A stretch of 22,687 nucleotides of DNA from Mikrocytos mackini (taxonomy: Eukaryota > Endomyxa > Ascetosporea > Mikrocytida > Mikrocytiidae). The notes under the pieces were generated by a model that had not been told where the DNA came from, did not search any database, and saw only the letters and a list, made by a program, of their open reading frames with translations. The DNA lies in NCBI GenBank assembly GCA_030180075.1, contig JASNJN010000158.1:1-22687 (forward strand). The letters run 5' to 3'. Shown here one piece after another: positions 1-8,878 of this stretch; the first letter of the stretch is position 1; each line of letters starts with the position of its first letter. The position numbers and the translations under genes were made by a program.

Positions 1-479
1 AACCTTTTCATGCATTAATCGACAATCAAAAACATAATAAACTCCCATAATATAAGAAACCTAGTTGTAAAAAATTTTTTCTTGGATTTGTAAGAAACTC
101 AACAAAAAAACATGCAAGGCAGACAACTAAACCCAACATCCCTCAGGATTTCCGACATCAAACACAAAAGATAAAATCGTATACTTAATAGATAAACTCA
201 CAAACAACATAATTTTCAGAAAACTGTCGGCCGTTTTATATTAATCAAGACATTTACTATTTATTATAAAACTTTTAAATGTCTAATTATATAATAAAGT
301 AATTGAAATTCATTCGATATTAATTATAAACTGCACATAATTATTTTATTAAATACTTTTACAATAAAATTCTCCTAATATTTTGAATTATCAATACAAA
401 TCAAAATTAAACAATAGTTTTTATTTTAATCTTATTTTGTTTATATTTTACTTTTAAACAATGTATGGAAATTAATTAC
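1..479. other. AT-rich intergenic sequence, 3' side of the minus-strand gene
   Basis: No gene or repeat is recognised here. The stretch is very A/T rich with stop codons in all frames. Read on the minus strand, a canonical AATAAA polyadenylation signal lies at 420-425, about 55 bases past the stop codon at 480, which fits a short 3' untranslated region for the gene at 480-1370. Confidence 0.5.
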
Positions 480-1370
480 TCATTCTTTATTATATCTGAC
501 TTTCGTTTGCGATTTCTTAATAATTAACATTCCCAATACGACTATAACAATTAGAAATAGCCCGGAGGTAACACCCAATACAATGGTTGGAGTTTTGTAG
601 CTTTTCAATGTCTCCTTTTGTTCGTTTTCTGTTTTATCTTTCATATACCTCTGAATTACATTTATATCGTAAATTTGGTTCACCATTAAGCGAACATCCA
701 TATCGTTATTTTCGTACGTCAACATAGCATCTGTACGTCTCCAGTGGAATCTGTCATCCTCACGAGCCAAGTTTAAAGAAAGAACAAGTTTACTGTTGTT
801 AAGTTTGGACAAAGTGAACTCCTGAACGAATTTGTGAGTTTCTTCGACTGTGATACCATTTCTTGTTCGTACAGATTGCTGGTACTCAACACCATTCGCC
901 TCAAAGTCCACAGTATCCGTATGACTTACAATTCGTTTGAGAAGTTTATCTTCGATGAGCAATCCGCACTCTAGATGAGAGGCTGCTTTTCTTAACATCT
1001 CTTTTCTTAATTCTTTTTATGGGGTGAAAGGATTAACGCCCTCGTATATAATAATTCCGATTTCAGCTTTTTCCAAAGTAAGTTTGTAAGTTTTCTTGGG
1101 ATCTTCTTCGGTAGGATCTACACTGTTATCTGTTATATGTAAACAATATTGTGATTGCTCGGGACACTTTATGTATAAATGTGTGATGTACATTTTCCCG
1201 GGGTCATTAGAATTAGAACGAAAGGGCCCGCTCATTACGATACCCCAGTTAACTCCCATTTTTATACCATTATTTCCTTCACAATAACTAATCAGAAGAA
1301 ATAGGGCAATGGTCGTTGTAATCATTCTCGGCATTTGATCCAAACCAAAAATAATTTTTGATTTTGTCAT
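480..1370 (-). pseudogene. Type I membrane protein gene interrupted by one in-frame TAA
   Basis: Two open stretches (1370-1017 and 998-480) lie in the same frame, separated only by a TAA at 1019-1017 and six sense codons. Read together they make one sensible protein of about 295 residues. It has a hydrophobic signal peptide (near residues 17-31, ISYCEG at its end), a luminal part with two cysteines in CPEQSQYC, and a C-terminal membrane helix (IVLGVTSGLFLIVIVVLGML) followed by a basic tail, KKSQTKVRYNKE. Neither half has all of these parts alone. I do not recognise the family. The TAA may be a nonsense mutation, a sequencing error, a readthrough site, or part of a small intron: GT at 1037 and AG at 999 would bound a frame-preserving 39-base intron, but the 5' site (GTTAAT) is not canonical. 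The neighbouring genes end at ordinary TAA/TAG stops, so a changed genetic code is unlikely. Confidence 0.6.
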
Positions 1371-1734
1371 TTACAGATTTAAAAGAAATAAACATTGTTT
1401 GGATTACGTTGTGGTAAAATACATGCTAAAAATAAATGCTCGGAAGTACCTACTTCTAAATATATTTCCATAACTTTAGTTATAGACATTTAAAATCGCT
1501 CGAAATATCCAAAATATACTTTATTAAATATTTAAAGATATTTAGTAAGTTTTAGTTATATTTAGATGCTTCTTTGTAGTAAAATACAAAATTTATGGAT
1601 TAAATTAGATGATTTCAAACTCGCGAAATTCGAACAATATTAACCCTGATAAACTATTAAAATAAAAAATTAGTCATAGAGTATCTTTTTGCGTTGTAAA
1701 TTCACTTTAGAAAATTTTAAATTTTAAATTTCAA
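1371..1734. promoter_or_regulatory. Shared divergent promoter region
   Basis: This 364-base gap separates two genes that are transcribed away from each other, so both promoters should lie in it. It is strongly A/T rich. Immediately before the ATG at 1735 there is a run of AAATTT-like repeats (about 1710-1732), resembling the A/T signals described upstream of microsporidian start codons. No sharper element could be assigned; the regulatory role is inferred from layout. Confidence 0.4.
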
Positions 1735-3696
1735 ATGTTCAAGTTATTCGTACTCTTCTTGCTTCACGCACACACTCTTAACTCACACAGCCTAAAAACA
1801 TTAACTCATACCCAACTACCAGAAGGCAGTCTACTCCGTGTAGGTTCATTTAATTCAAATTCGAACTCCGACCTTCTTTTCTTTGACTCATCTATCAACG
1901 CTTTCAAGATAGTAAAATGGAAAAAGTACTTCACAGACTTTGAAACAGAAACGATAACCCTCCTAACACAAAATGCACCATCGACAGCTATTTCAAAGAT
2001 AACCAGTCTACTTTCCTACGATTTCAACGACAACGGTTTCACTGACGTATTGTTATACTCTAACGACACGGACGCCAAAACCAAAACAATAATACTTATT
2101 ACCAAAAGCGAGCACAGTTTCACTTCCAGCTTTATTACACTAGAAGACACGCCACAAGCTTCAGACGAACAACTTTCTTCACTTTCGCTTGTGTTTGATG
2201 TTAAATTATCTACTACCGTTTTATTGGGTACTTATTACAACTCTGCTAAAAAGAGTGTGGTTATTTACAGACTCAATTTTAACACTCCTAAGAACACACT
2301 GTCTCCTAAAGATGTGTTTGTGGAATTTACTAACATAGATTTATCTAAATACAATAACCAAGAAAAATTAAACAATGGAAAATTGGTAGAAATTATACAG
2401 AATGACATAAACGGAGATAATATAAGCGATCTATTATTCATTTATAATGACACCATAAAAGTGGCTTACAGTAGCAATTTCGGAAAGAATTTGCAAGAGA
2501 TTAAACCAGCAAGAGAATTCGACAGAGTAATGGTAAGGAGTATAAAAAGGAACGCACTTCCTTCTATCATAGCAATAAAAAACAGTGTTTATAAAAGTAC
2601 AGACGAGTTGAACAATGCTAATACTGTGGACGTAAAAACAGAAACGGCTTATATAGACGTTTATCATTTAAAACCACAGAATGTTAATAGTGACAGTGTT
2701 TTTTACGAGATGAAAGACGCACTGTCGAAAGAGGTACAAATAGAAGGTTCAAAGGATACTATAGACATTCCTGGAATTGTAGACGTTGAGAGGGTGACTT
2801 TTAGTGACATCAACATTGAAGGAAACTTGGAGATTGTCGTCCCCATGTTTCCAAATGAAAGCGAAAGGTCCAAACAATCTAACGGTGAGAACAATGGTTC
2901 TATTGATTCTCATGGAGGAGGTAAAAGTGGTGAAAACAAAAAGGAAGTTAGATTTTATGAAAGAGATAGCAACGGAAAATACATTGTTATAGAAACAATC
3001 AAAAACGCACATTCAGCCGCTTTCTTATTCATAAATAGCCCAATACTGTTAATATCTAATGTGGGCAGTGGTGATAACAAAGATAAAATAACAAATACAT
3101 TCAAAGAGATTGTGTACCCTGAAAACCACTACTATTTAAGAGTCACTTCGTTGCATGTTTCAACGTTCAACATAAACGACTTACCAAATTTAGGTGAGGA
3201 GGGAAAGAAAGCCTTACAAAAGAGAAAGAAGGGTGCTAAATTCAACGCTAGTTGTTTAGGTACTTGCATTTTGTTCGACACGCGAGACTTCAAGAACAAA
3301 AACAACAGAGCGTCTCATTCTATTACTCACTCCAGCATGCCCTTCAGTTTGGAGTTGCCTTATTTAATAGTAGGCATAGGACCCGATTTGAATTGCATAG
3401 ACAAACTAATGGTGAGTCTTCCTGTAGACGTGGATAACTTAGACAAAAAGAAAATGTGGTTTAAAGAGGAGTTGTATGGATTACCAAACAGCCACTATTT
3501 GATACACATGGTGGACCCAAACGACCCTGATTCATGGGAAGTTAGCCTGGACAGTAAACCGTCCAGTGCTCTTGCGATGGTTATATTGGTTGTGTTTATT
3601 ATTATACTTTGCATGGGCTCTATAATTTGCTACTTGAAATACAAAGAAAGAAAAGATGACTTTATGGTAGATGGAATTAATAACCAATTGTTTTAA
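1735..3696 (+). CDS. ITFG1/TIP-like FG-GAP repeat type I membrane protein
   Basis: A complete 653-residue single-exon gene. The start is the first ATG after the A/T-rich leader and gives a signal peptide (about residues 1-18). The luminal part contains FG-GAP-type loops with calcium-binding-like patterns: DFNDNGFTD (96-104), DINGDNISD (224-232) and a weaker DINIEGNLE near 357. The C-terminus carries the signature of the T-cell immunomodulatory protein/ITFG1 family: a PDSWEV segment (598-603), then PSSALAM leading into a membrane helix (about 612-634) and a charged tail, KYKERKDD. Family members are type I proteins with an N-terminal beta-propeller facing the lumen or cell exterior; their biochemical role is poorly defined. 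An AATAAA at 3829-3834 could serve polyadenylation. It diverges from the split gene at 480-1370 and converges on the gene at 3972-5165. The family call rests on recognised motifs, not on a search. Confidence 0.75.
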   Translation: MFKLFVLFLLHAHTLNSHSLKTLTHTQLPEGSLLRVGSFNSNSNSDLLFFDSSINAFKIVKWKKYFTDFETETITLLTQNAPSTAISKITSLLSYDFNDNGFTDVLLYSNDTDAKTKTIILITKSEHSFTSSFITLEDTPQASDEQLSSLSLVFDVKLSTTVLLGTYYNSAKKSVVIYRLNFNTPKNTLSPKDVFVEFTNIDLSKYNNQEKLNNGKLVEIIQNDINGDNISDLLFIYNDTIKVAYSSNFGKNLQEIKPAREFDRVMVRSIKRNALPSIIAIKNSVYKSTDELNNANTVDVKTETAYIDVYHLKPQNVNSDSVFYEMKDALSKEVQIEGSKDTIDIPGIVDVERVTFSDINIEGNLEIVVPMFPNESERSKQSNGENNGSIDSHGGGKSGENKKEVRFYERDSNGKYIVIETIKNAHSAAFLFINSPILLISNVGSGDNKDKITNTFKEIVYPENHYYLRVTSLHVSTFNINDLPNLGEEGKKALQKRKKGAKFNASCLGTCILFDTRDFKNKNNRASHSITHSSMPFSLELPYLIVGIGPDLNCIDKLMVSLPVDVDNLDKKKMWFKEELYGLPNSHYLIHMVDPNDPDSWEVSLDSKPSSALAMVILVVFIIILCMGSIICYLKYKERKDDFMVDGINNQLF

Positions 3697-3971
3697 AGTT
3701 ATAAATGACTACCAAAATTTGGAAACGTATGGTAAGTAAATACTAAGAGAATTTATCGTTGTTGAATAATCTCCATTGTTTGTAATCTAAACTATTTTTA
3801 AAGTTTTTTTTTCATTTGTTCGTTCGATAAAATAAACAATACATTTTTGATTTATAAGTTAAATCTAACAGTAAAGACTTTAAAGGTTTTTCTATACAAT
3901 TGTGTACCCAAATAAAGAATAGTGTTGTAATAATGATAATAATAATAATAATAAGATTTAATTAATCCCTG
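3697..3971. repeat. Convergent intergenic gap with an ATA microsatellite
   Basis: The 3' ends of two convergent genes meet here. AATAAA signals for the plus-strand gene are visible at 3829-3834 and near 3911. A short ATA trinucleotide tract (about 3930-3954) lies just beyond the stop of the minus-strand gene. Nothing else is seen. Confidence 0.55.
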
Positions 3972-5165
3972 TTATATTTCTAATACTTCTTCTGATTGTC
4001 TATTCCTATTCTGATCATTGCTTAACTTTTTGAATCCATATAAAGACACAATTAAAACAGCTACCAATAATGCTACCATAACGGATAACAACACTCCAAA
4101 TTGCAACTTGCTCATTTTATTATGCTTTTCTTTGTTTTGTTTATTTATTCCGTTGTCATTGGTTTCGTGGGCTTTTTCTGATTTCGTTTTTATTTTGTGA
4201 CTTTCATTTTTGATTCCTTCGTTAGTGTTTGTACTCTGTATCTCCTTTTTATCATTAGAATGAGTTGTTATTAAATTGCCCAATAATGCCACGGCAAAGT
4301 TATTCTTTATTGCTTTGCCAAATTTATAAAACTCCATTTCTCCATCCTCAATCAACTTTCTTATTTTAGACTCTCGTGGTATTGTCGGTTGCTTTTCAAT
4401 TTCATCATAGACATGTTTTGAGACAGTAAAGTTTTTTATTTGTTCGTCGTATACCATTTTATGAATATTCTCCATGAATGTTTCAGGTAAACTTTTTGTT
4501 TTACTTGATTTTAGGTTATTGATCTCTTCTATTTCTTTTTCGCCTGTGAGGGTTTCGAATTTTGGGGAAATTATGTTCAAATTATCAAATTGTAAATACC
4601 AAATGGACTCATTGTTGTGATACGCTTTTCCCTTAAAACTAAATTCGAATTCGGCGAAAGACTGCCCGAGGTTTAAATCCTGAACAAAGTGCAAAGAGTA
4701 CAACAAGAAGTTGAATTGTAAAATTATCACATCATTTTTAATGGTGTATTCGAGGTTGTTTGCATCTAGTTTTGTGTAAAGAACTTTATAACTGTTGTCG
4801 AATGAAATGTCGATGAAATGCGACCATTCTGGAGTGCTGCCTATGGGCGTAGGTGAATTAATCGTGGATGATGCGTCAGCTTTATTTGGGCCATGGTCTT
4901 GTAGAATTTGTAGATTTAAATTTTTTATAAGATCTTCTGGTTTTAAATCTTTTGCACTACTCGAAATAGTCTGATCGAAGGATAAAATTGCCTTGATTCT
5001 AACCACCTCGCCGTTTTTGCCTGTGTTTTGGAAGTATTTCGTTTCATCTTGTAAATCGCTTGTTGAAATCGTTTCTACAGCACCTTGTGAATCTTGTCTT
5101 TGGATGCTTGTCCCAAGAACGCTGAAGAGAAAAATCGCACAGAATATAAATGTTGAGGTTTTCAT
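3972..5165 (-). CDS. Unrecognised secreted/type I membrane protein
   Basis: A complete 397-residue single-exon gene that I cannot place in a family. The start ATG at 5165 gives a clear signal peptide (KTSTFIFCAIFLFSVLGTS). The luminal part, about residues 25-345, is acidic and Asn/Lys rich with several possible N-glycosylation sites (for example NNES and NFTV). From about residue 300 to 345 it becomes a low-complexity Lys/Asn/Glu linker. A strong membrane helix follows (LQFGVLLSVMVALLVAVLIV), then a short tail rich in Asn, Arg and Glu. The architecture (signal, ectodomain, stalk, one helix, short tail) matches that of its two neighbours, although I see no sequence similarity to them. It could be a surface protein or an ER/Golgi lumen protein; the sequence does not decide. 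Confidence 0.7.
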   Translation of the reverse strand: MKTSTFIFCAIFLFSVLGTSIQRQDSQGAVETISTSDLQDETKYFQNTGKNGEVVRIKAILSFDQTISSSAKDLKPEDLIKNLNLQILQDHGPNKADASSTINSPTPIGSTPEWSHFIDISFDNSYKVLYTKLDANNLEYTIKNDVIILQFNFLLYSLHFVQDLNLGQSFAEFEFSFKGKAYHNNESIWYLQFDNLNIISPKFETLTGEKEIEEINNLKSSKTKSLPETFMENIHKMVYDEQIKNFTVSKHVYDEIEKQPTIPRESKIRKLIEDGEMEFYKFGKAIKNNFAVALLGNLITTHSNDKKEIQSTNTNEGIKNESHKIKTKSEKAHETNDNGINKQNKEKHNKMSKLQFGVLLSVMVALLVAVLIVSLYGFKKLSNDQNRNRQSEEVLEI

Positions 5166-5802
5166 TGCTTATAAAATGTTTGAATTCAAATAAGTTTTTA
5201 TGTCAAATTGATGAATTTTGAAAATATTAACCCTTTTGCGACCAAATTATAATATATAGTACGAACCCTATTTTTCATTCGCGACCAAGTTATACTATAA
5301 TACTAGGGTGGTACTGACAAATTGTAGCAAACCGGAAGGTATCAAAACAAAATTTAGGGGGCGACCCCTAAAACACCCTTTACTCGATCTCGGGATATGA
5401 CGTAGTTAAACGGAGTCGTTCCATTTAAAATGATGTTAACATAAATTGATTTAGCCAGGCGCTGTCTAGGTTTATGATATGTAGAATCACTAGATGCATT
5501 ATATGGCCTATTATTAAACTTATTATGTCTCTTATTATTATTCCACATTTTCTAATAATTTTTGAAAGTTATTTTTATAAACATCTATTTAGTTATCTGT
5601 CTGAATTTATTAATTCATCATCCTTTCTCATTAGATCTCAATTTGTGACCTTATGTCAGATAAACCCCGAGTTCTCGTCATCAAGAAAAACTTCGTATTT
5701 CATGAGTTTCGTTTTTCTGTGACCATGACTGATCACCGAAAAAACAACACTCATACCAGAGAGGAAAACTAAGAAAAAGAAACTAAATTCAACTAAACTT
5801 GA
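5166..5802. other. Upstream region of the membrane-protein gene, then unassigned decayed DNA
   Basis: The first bases hold the presumed promoter of the minus-strand gene ending at 5165. Beyond that no intact gene is seen. A direct repeat lies at 5238-5306 (listed separately). The minus strand of 5548-5354 encodes 64 residues with an Asn/Arg/Lys-rich start and NIILNGTTPFNYVIS, faintly like a retrotransposon gag-protease junction; this is too weak to call. A TAGGG at 5304 resembles the ends of the hAT-type elements in this window and might be the left end of the decayed hAT element that follows, but no matching right end was found. Confidence 0.35.
5238..5306. repeat. Imperfect direct repeat, about 43-bp period
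   Basis: Two copies of a GCGACCAAnTTATA-type unit begin at 5238 and 5281 and share most of about 25 bases. The first is preceded by TTAACCC, which looks like a piggyBac-style TTAA junction, but no inverted partner was found. Confidence 0.45.
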
Positions 5803-6798
5803 CTTTCTATTTACCCCTTCTGTTCTATTTTGACCAAGCCGAATTTCCCTCCCTTTTTAAACTGCGCCATTTGTAAAACCACGATTTCTTACAAATGGGA
5901 TTGAGAACGGGAAATTACCAGACATGAAGACACCTCTAAGCACAAAACCAACCAACTCATTCACGACAAAATACAGAAACTCCCGCTGAAAGCCCCAACA
6001 ACTATCAGCCGTATGGAGACTTCTTTGGCATACCACGCCGTACGATTTTCCATATTTCATAGGAAATAACTTTTTCTCGGAATAGGTTTATATGGGACGA
6101 AAATGACTTATATCAGTTTTCAGCCGCTTCCAACGCTAACAATTTGTTTATTTTTTGAACATTTTGGAAAATAAACATCAATTGGCATTTTCAATCTGTT
6201 TCTATAGCCGAAGGCCTAATTTGTCGGAAAATTTAAGCACGGAAACTAAATTAAATCGGAAACCGAACCCAGCGCGTTGTTTACGAGATCGAGATCTACG
6301 CATTGAGGTCATATAAATGTTTATTTGTTATATATTTAAAAAAGTTATTTCCTACAAAATATGCCGTGTCGCCGTACGCCATTCTATATCCTACAGATCA
6401 TTAGAAAAGACAGTCGTCCTTATAAAGGCCATGAACCCCTCTAATTTGGACATACAAGGCTGGCAAACAAATGGAACAAATACATACAAATTGTGAACAT
6501 AAAACTTGTTAAAATAGCAAACGACAACAAAGATATAAATAATTACAGTATTAGCATTGATTCTACAGCTTTAAATAATGAAAAATATCTTGCTATTTTN
6601 ATTTCTTTAAAAGAAGAAAATTCTTTCATTTTTATAACAAACTAATTGAAACTATCCAAATAGAAAATAAAAGTCTTACAATGATGACATCATTCTCAGT
6701 TGATAATGCTTGATAATTACGGTCAACATAACTCTGTTTACAAACATTTAAAAGACGAAAATTCGGTTATTATAAAAGCAAATTGTCAAAAATGTTAA
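5803..6798 (+). pseudogene. Decayed hAT-superfamily transposase
   Basis: Fragments in order along the plus strand resemble a hAT transposase. First comes a zinc finger of the C-x2-C ... H-x5-H type (CAIC at 5863-5874, then RHEDTSKHK), as in BED/CGGBP1-type DNA-binding domains. Next is LAYHAVRHSISYRS, close to a motif common in animal hAT proteins. Then SISIDS (6547-6564), whose Asp (6559-6561) sits where the first catalytic Asp is expected. Finally come TSFSVDNA and NYGQHNSVYKHL followed by a Cys, like the downstream hAT core. The gene is dead: it has an in-frame TGA at 5902-5904, a 325-bp insertion at 6045-6369, at least two frameshifts after 6640, an N at 6600 and no C-terminal dimerisation region. 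The family call is by eye and moderately sure. It shows that hAT transposase once existed here, which fits the hAT-type MITEs nearby. Confidence 0.55.
6045..6369. mobile_element. 325-bp MULE-type MITE inserted in the hAT relic
   Basis: The element is flanked by a perfect 9-bp duplication, CGCCGTACG (6036-6044 and 6370-6378). Its ends are inverted repeats that align without gaps for about 30 bases; the shared core is CATATTT..TAGGAAATAAC followed by a T run. Removing the element and one duplication joins the transposase fragments in one frame. A 9-bp duplication is typical of Mutator-like elements. It has no coding capacity. Unlike the other three MULE-type elements here, it lacks an evident periodic array at its ends. 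Confidence 0.75.
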
Positions 6799-7242
6799 AT
6801 TTTTAAAAAATCTCATACCCTCCAACAAACAAGGTGAGACCTTGCAGGACAGGGAAAAGGGGCATAAAAATGTACCAAGCTCTACGTCAATGTCTCCTAT
6901 CCCAAACAAGCCTAAAACGGCGGCTGCAAGGGGAGGGGTTGAGGCAGCACCTATGGAAATGGTCAAGGCTACGACTGCGAAGCCCGAAGTGCCAATCCAA
7001 AGGAGCAATGCTGACAGGGTACCCGAAAGGGCGGATAAAGCCGCGGCCAACAGCCGCCAAAGCGAAGGGTCGCCCGGAATAAACGCACAAATCCAACCGT
7101 GTAACAAATTGAAACGCAAACGGTTCGTCACTAATAGAGACGGACTCGTTGTGCCTGTTCCCAGTCCTAAACCCAAAAGGTTAATAAGAAGGGTGTTGAC
7201 AGGTTTAAACCCAAATTAGCTCTTATAACCAAATGGACCGAC

Positions 7243-7623
7243 TAGGGTTTAAAATGGTCGGGTAGCGACAAATTTAAAATGTATTTTTATATAGGTTTAT
7301 TATCATTAAAAAATTTGAAATTTTTATAAAAACCTCAATTTTTTCTAAATATTAATTTGCGTGTTTTTGTTTGATGAAATACCTCCACGCACAGCTTAAT
7401 AATCAATTACCCGTTACCCGGGTAATGGAAAATTGTTTTTTCGAAAAAAATTAAAAACGTCGAAATATTATGAAATTTTTTATTAATTTTCATAAAAATT
7501 AATAGAAAATATACAGTAGTGTTACATACGCACGTACTATCATTTTCGCAGAAGTTCATGAGTTGTTGTTTTGTATATTGGTTGATTAATACAATTACCC
7601 GTGACCCGTCATTTAAAACCATA
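7243..7623. mobile_element. 381-bp hAT-type MITE
   Basis: An 8-bp duplication, GGACCGAC, flanks the element (7235-7242 and 7624-7631). The terminal inverted repeats begin TAGGGTTTAAAATGG on the left and TATGGTTTTAAATG on the right (reverse complement), followed by CGGGT-type sites. ACCCG boxes recur at 7409, 7416, 7597 and 7604, similar in arrangement to the subterminal binding sites of hAT transposases. It has no coding capacity. Removing it with one duplication restores an open frame through the flanking gag/ORF1-like gene. Confidence 0.75.
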
Positions 7624-8878
7624 GGACCGACAAAACTTCTCGGAAGTGCAACAGCACTACCAAAACTGAAAATGCTGACAATGCCGTAAAAACTAACAAC
7701 TCAGACAGCGTCAAAGACAAAGTCGAAAATCTTGCAAATTTTTCAAAATCAAAATTTAAAATTTCGGGAAAAACAAGGATGCCTAGAAAGACAACCACCG
7801 CGAAAAAGAATGTCCAAGAGGCACCTAAAACTGCAGCGGAACAATCCCCGGCAACTATACAGGAGCCTCAGGACCAGATACCAACGACTCCCCTTCCTAC
7901 TTCCAACAAGAAAGATTCTGAGACTACAAAGAAAGAGGAGCCCAAGGAAAAGGGTTCTCCAAAAGAAGAAAGAACAGACTCACAACAAGAGAGTCAAGAA
8001 ATGGCCACCAGGGGCGAGGAAGTCACACAGACCCCCAAGACGGCAGGAAAACAAATAAAAGCGTCTACTTTACATGGGGATAAAGCTAGCTCCCCACATG
8101 AACAAGAAAAACAGTTTGAAGAAGAGATGAGGAAGCTGGAGGCGGCCGAATCTATGCAAAGAGGCCAACTCGCACACACGAGCGAAGGCCAAAAGCAGGG
8201 CAAAGAGGCAAATGCCCCGGTAATTGCGCAGGAAGTCCAGTCGGCGAACGCAAGAGCTGAATACCAGGATGAAGTAGAGAAGTTACTCACAGAGTCGTCA
8301 AAGGACGAAACTAGAGCAATAGATCTCATAATAGTCCGCGCAATCATGGGAACTGCAACGAACTGGCTAACCAGAGCAAGTTTGAAACTCTCCGAAGCAA
8401 AGTCTTTGGTACGAAAACTTGTCAAGGAAACCGGGGAACAAACAGAGATCCCGTCCTCAGCGATTGACCGAGTACTTGGGCTATTGGATTATCCATCCAA
8501 AATGAAATGTCTACACCTGCCGACATACGAATGGATGGCCAAATTATTAGCCCAAGAAGTACCACATCTTCTAATCAGAATAATGTTGGGACTTTTTCAC
8601 TCGAAAACAGTCAGAAAGCTTCATGGGACAATAAAGGGTAAAACCATAATTGATTTCATGGAAAACTGGTACAAAGAAATCAGGAGGCAAAAGGAGAATC
8701 CTCTATCAATGCCCAAAGATGACAAATCTTTGTACTGGTGGAAGAGAAAAGCATTCAAAACTGTGGATGCACTATCCAAAGCAGATGCCTGGCACCTGGT
8801 TCCAGTCTTCACAAAGAGGACAATATCGGAACATTATGAAAAAGGTGAGGACATCGCAAAGTACATCTCATTTCCACT

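Noticed and set aside
480-1370. A reassigned genetic code (TAA or TAG read as an amino acid)
   Set aside because: The ITFG1-like, MULE and Ty3/Gypsy genes end at ordinary stop codons and contain no internal TAA or TAG; the two in-frame stops seen are better explained as lesions.
5221-5240. piggyBac-like TTAA-CCC junction
   Set aside because: The matching GGG-TTAA end was not found in the following sequence, so one end alone is not enough.
6748-7176. A 142-residue minus-strand open frame with hydrophobic stretches
   Set aside because: It is antisense to the GC-richer gag/ORF1-like block and spans the end of the hAT relic; its hydrophobic look follows from the complement of Lys/Pro-rich codons.
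7732-8058. An Arg/Gln-rich plus-strand open frame
   Set aside because: It is a frame-shifted shadow of the gag/ORF1-like frame that runs through 7617-8878.
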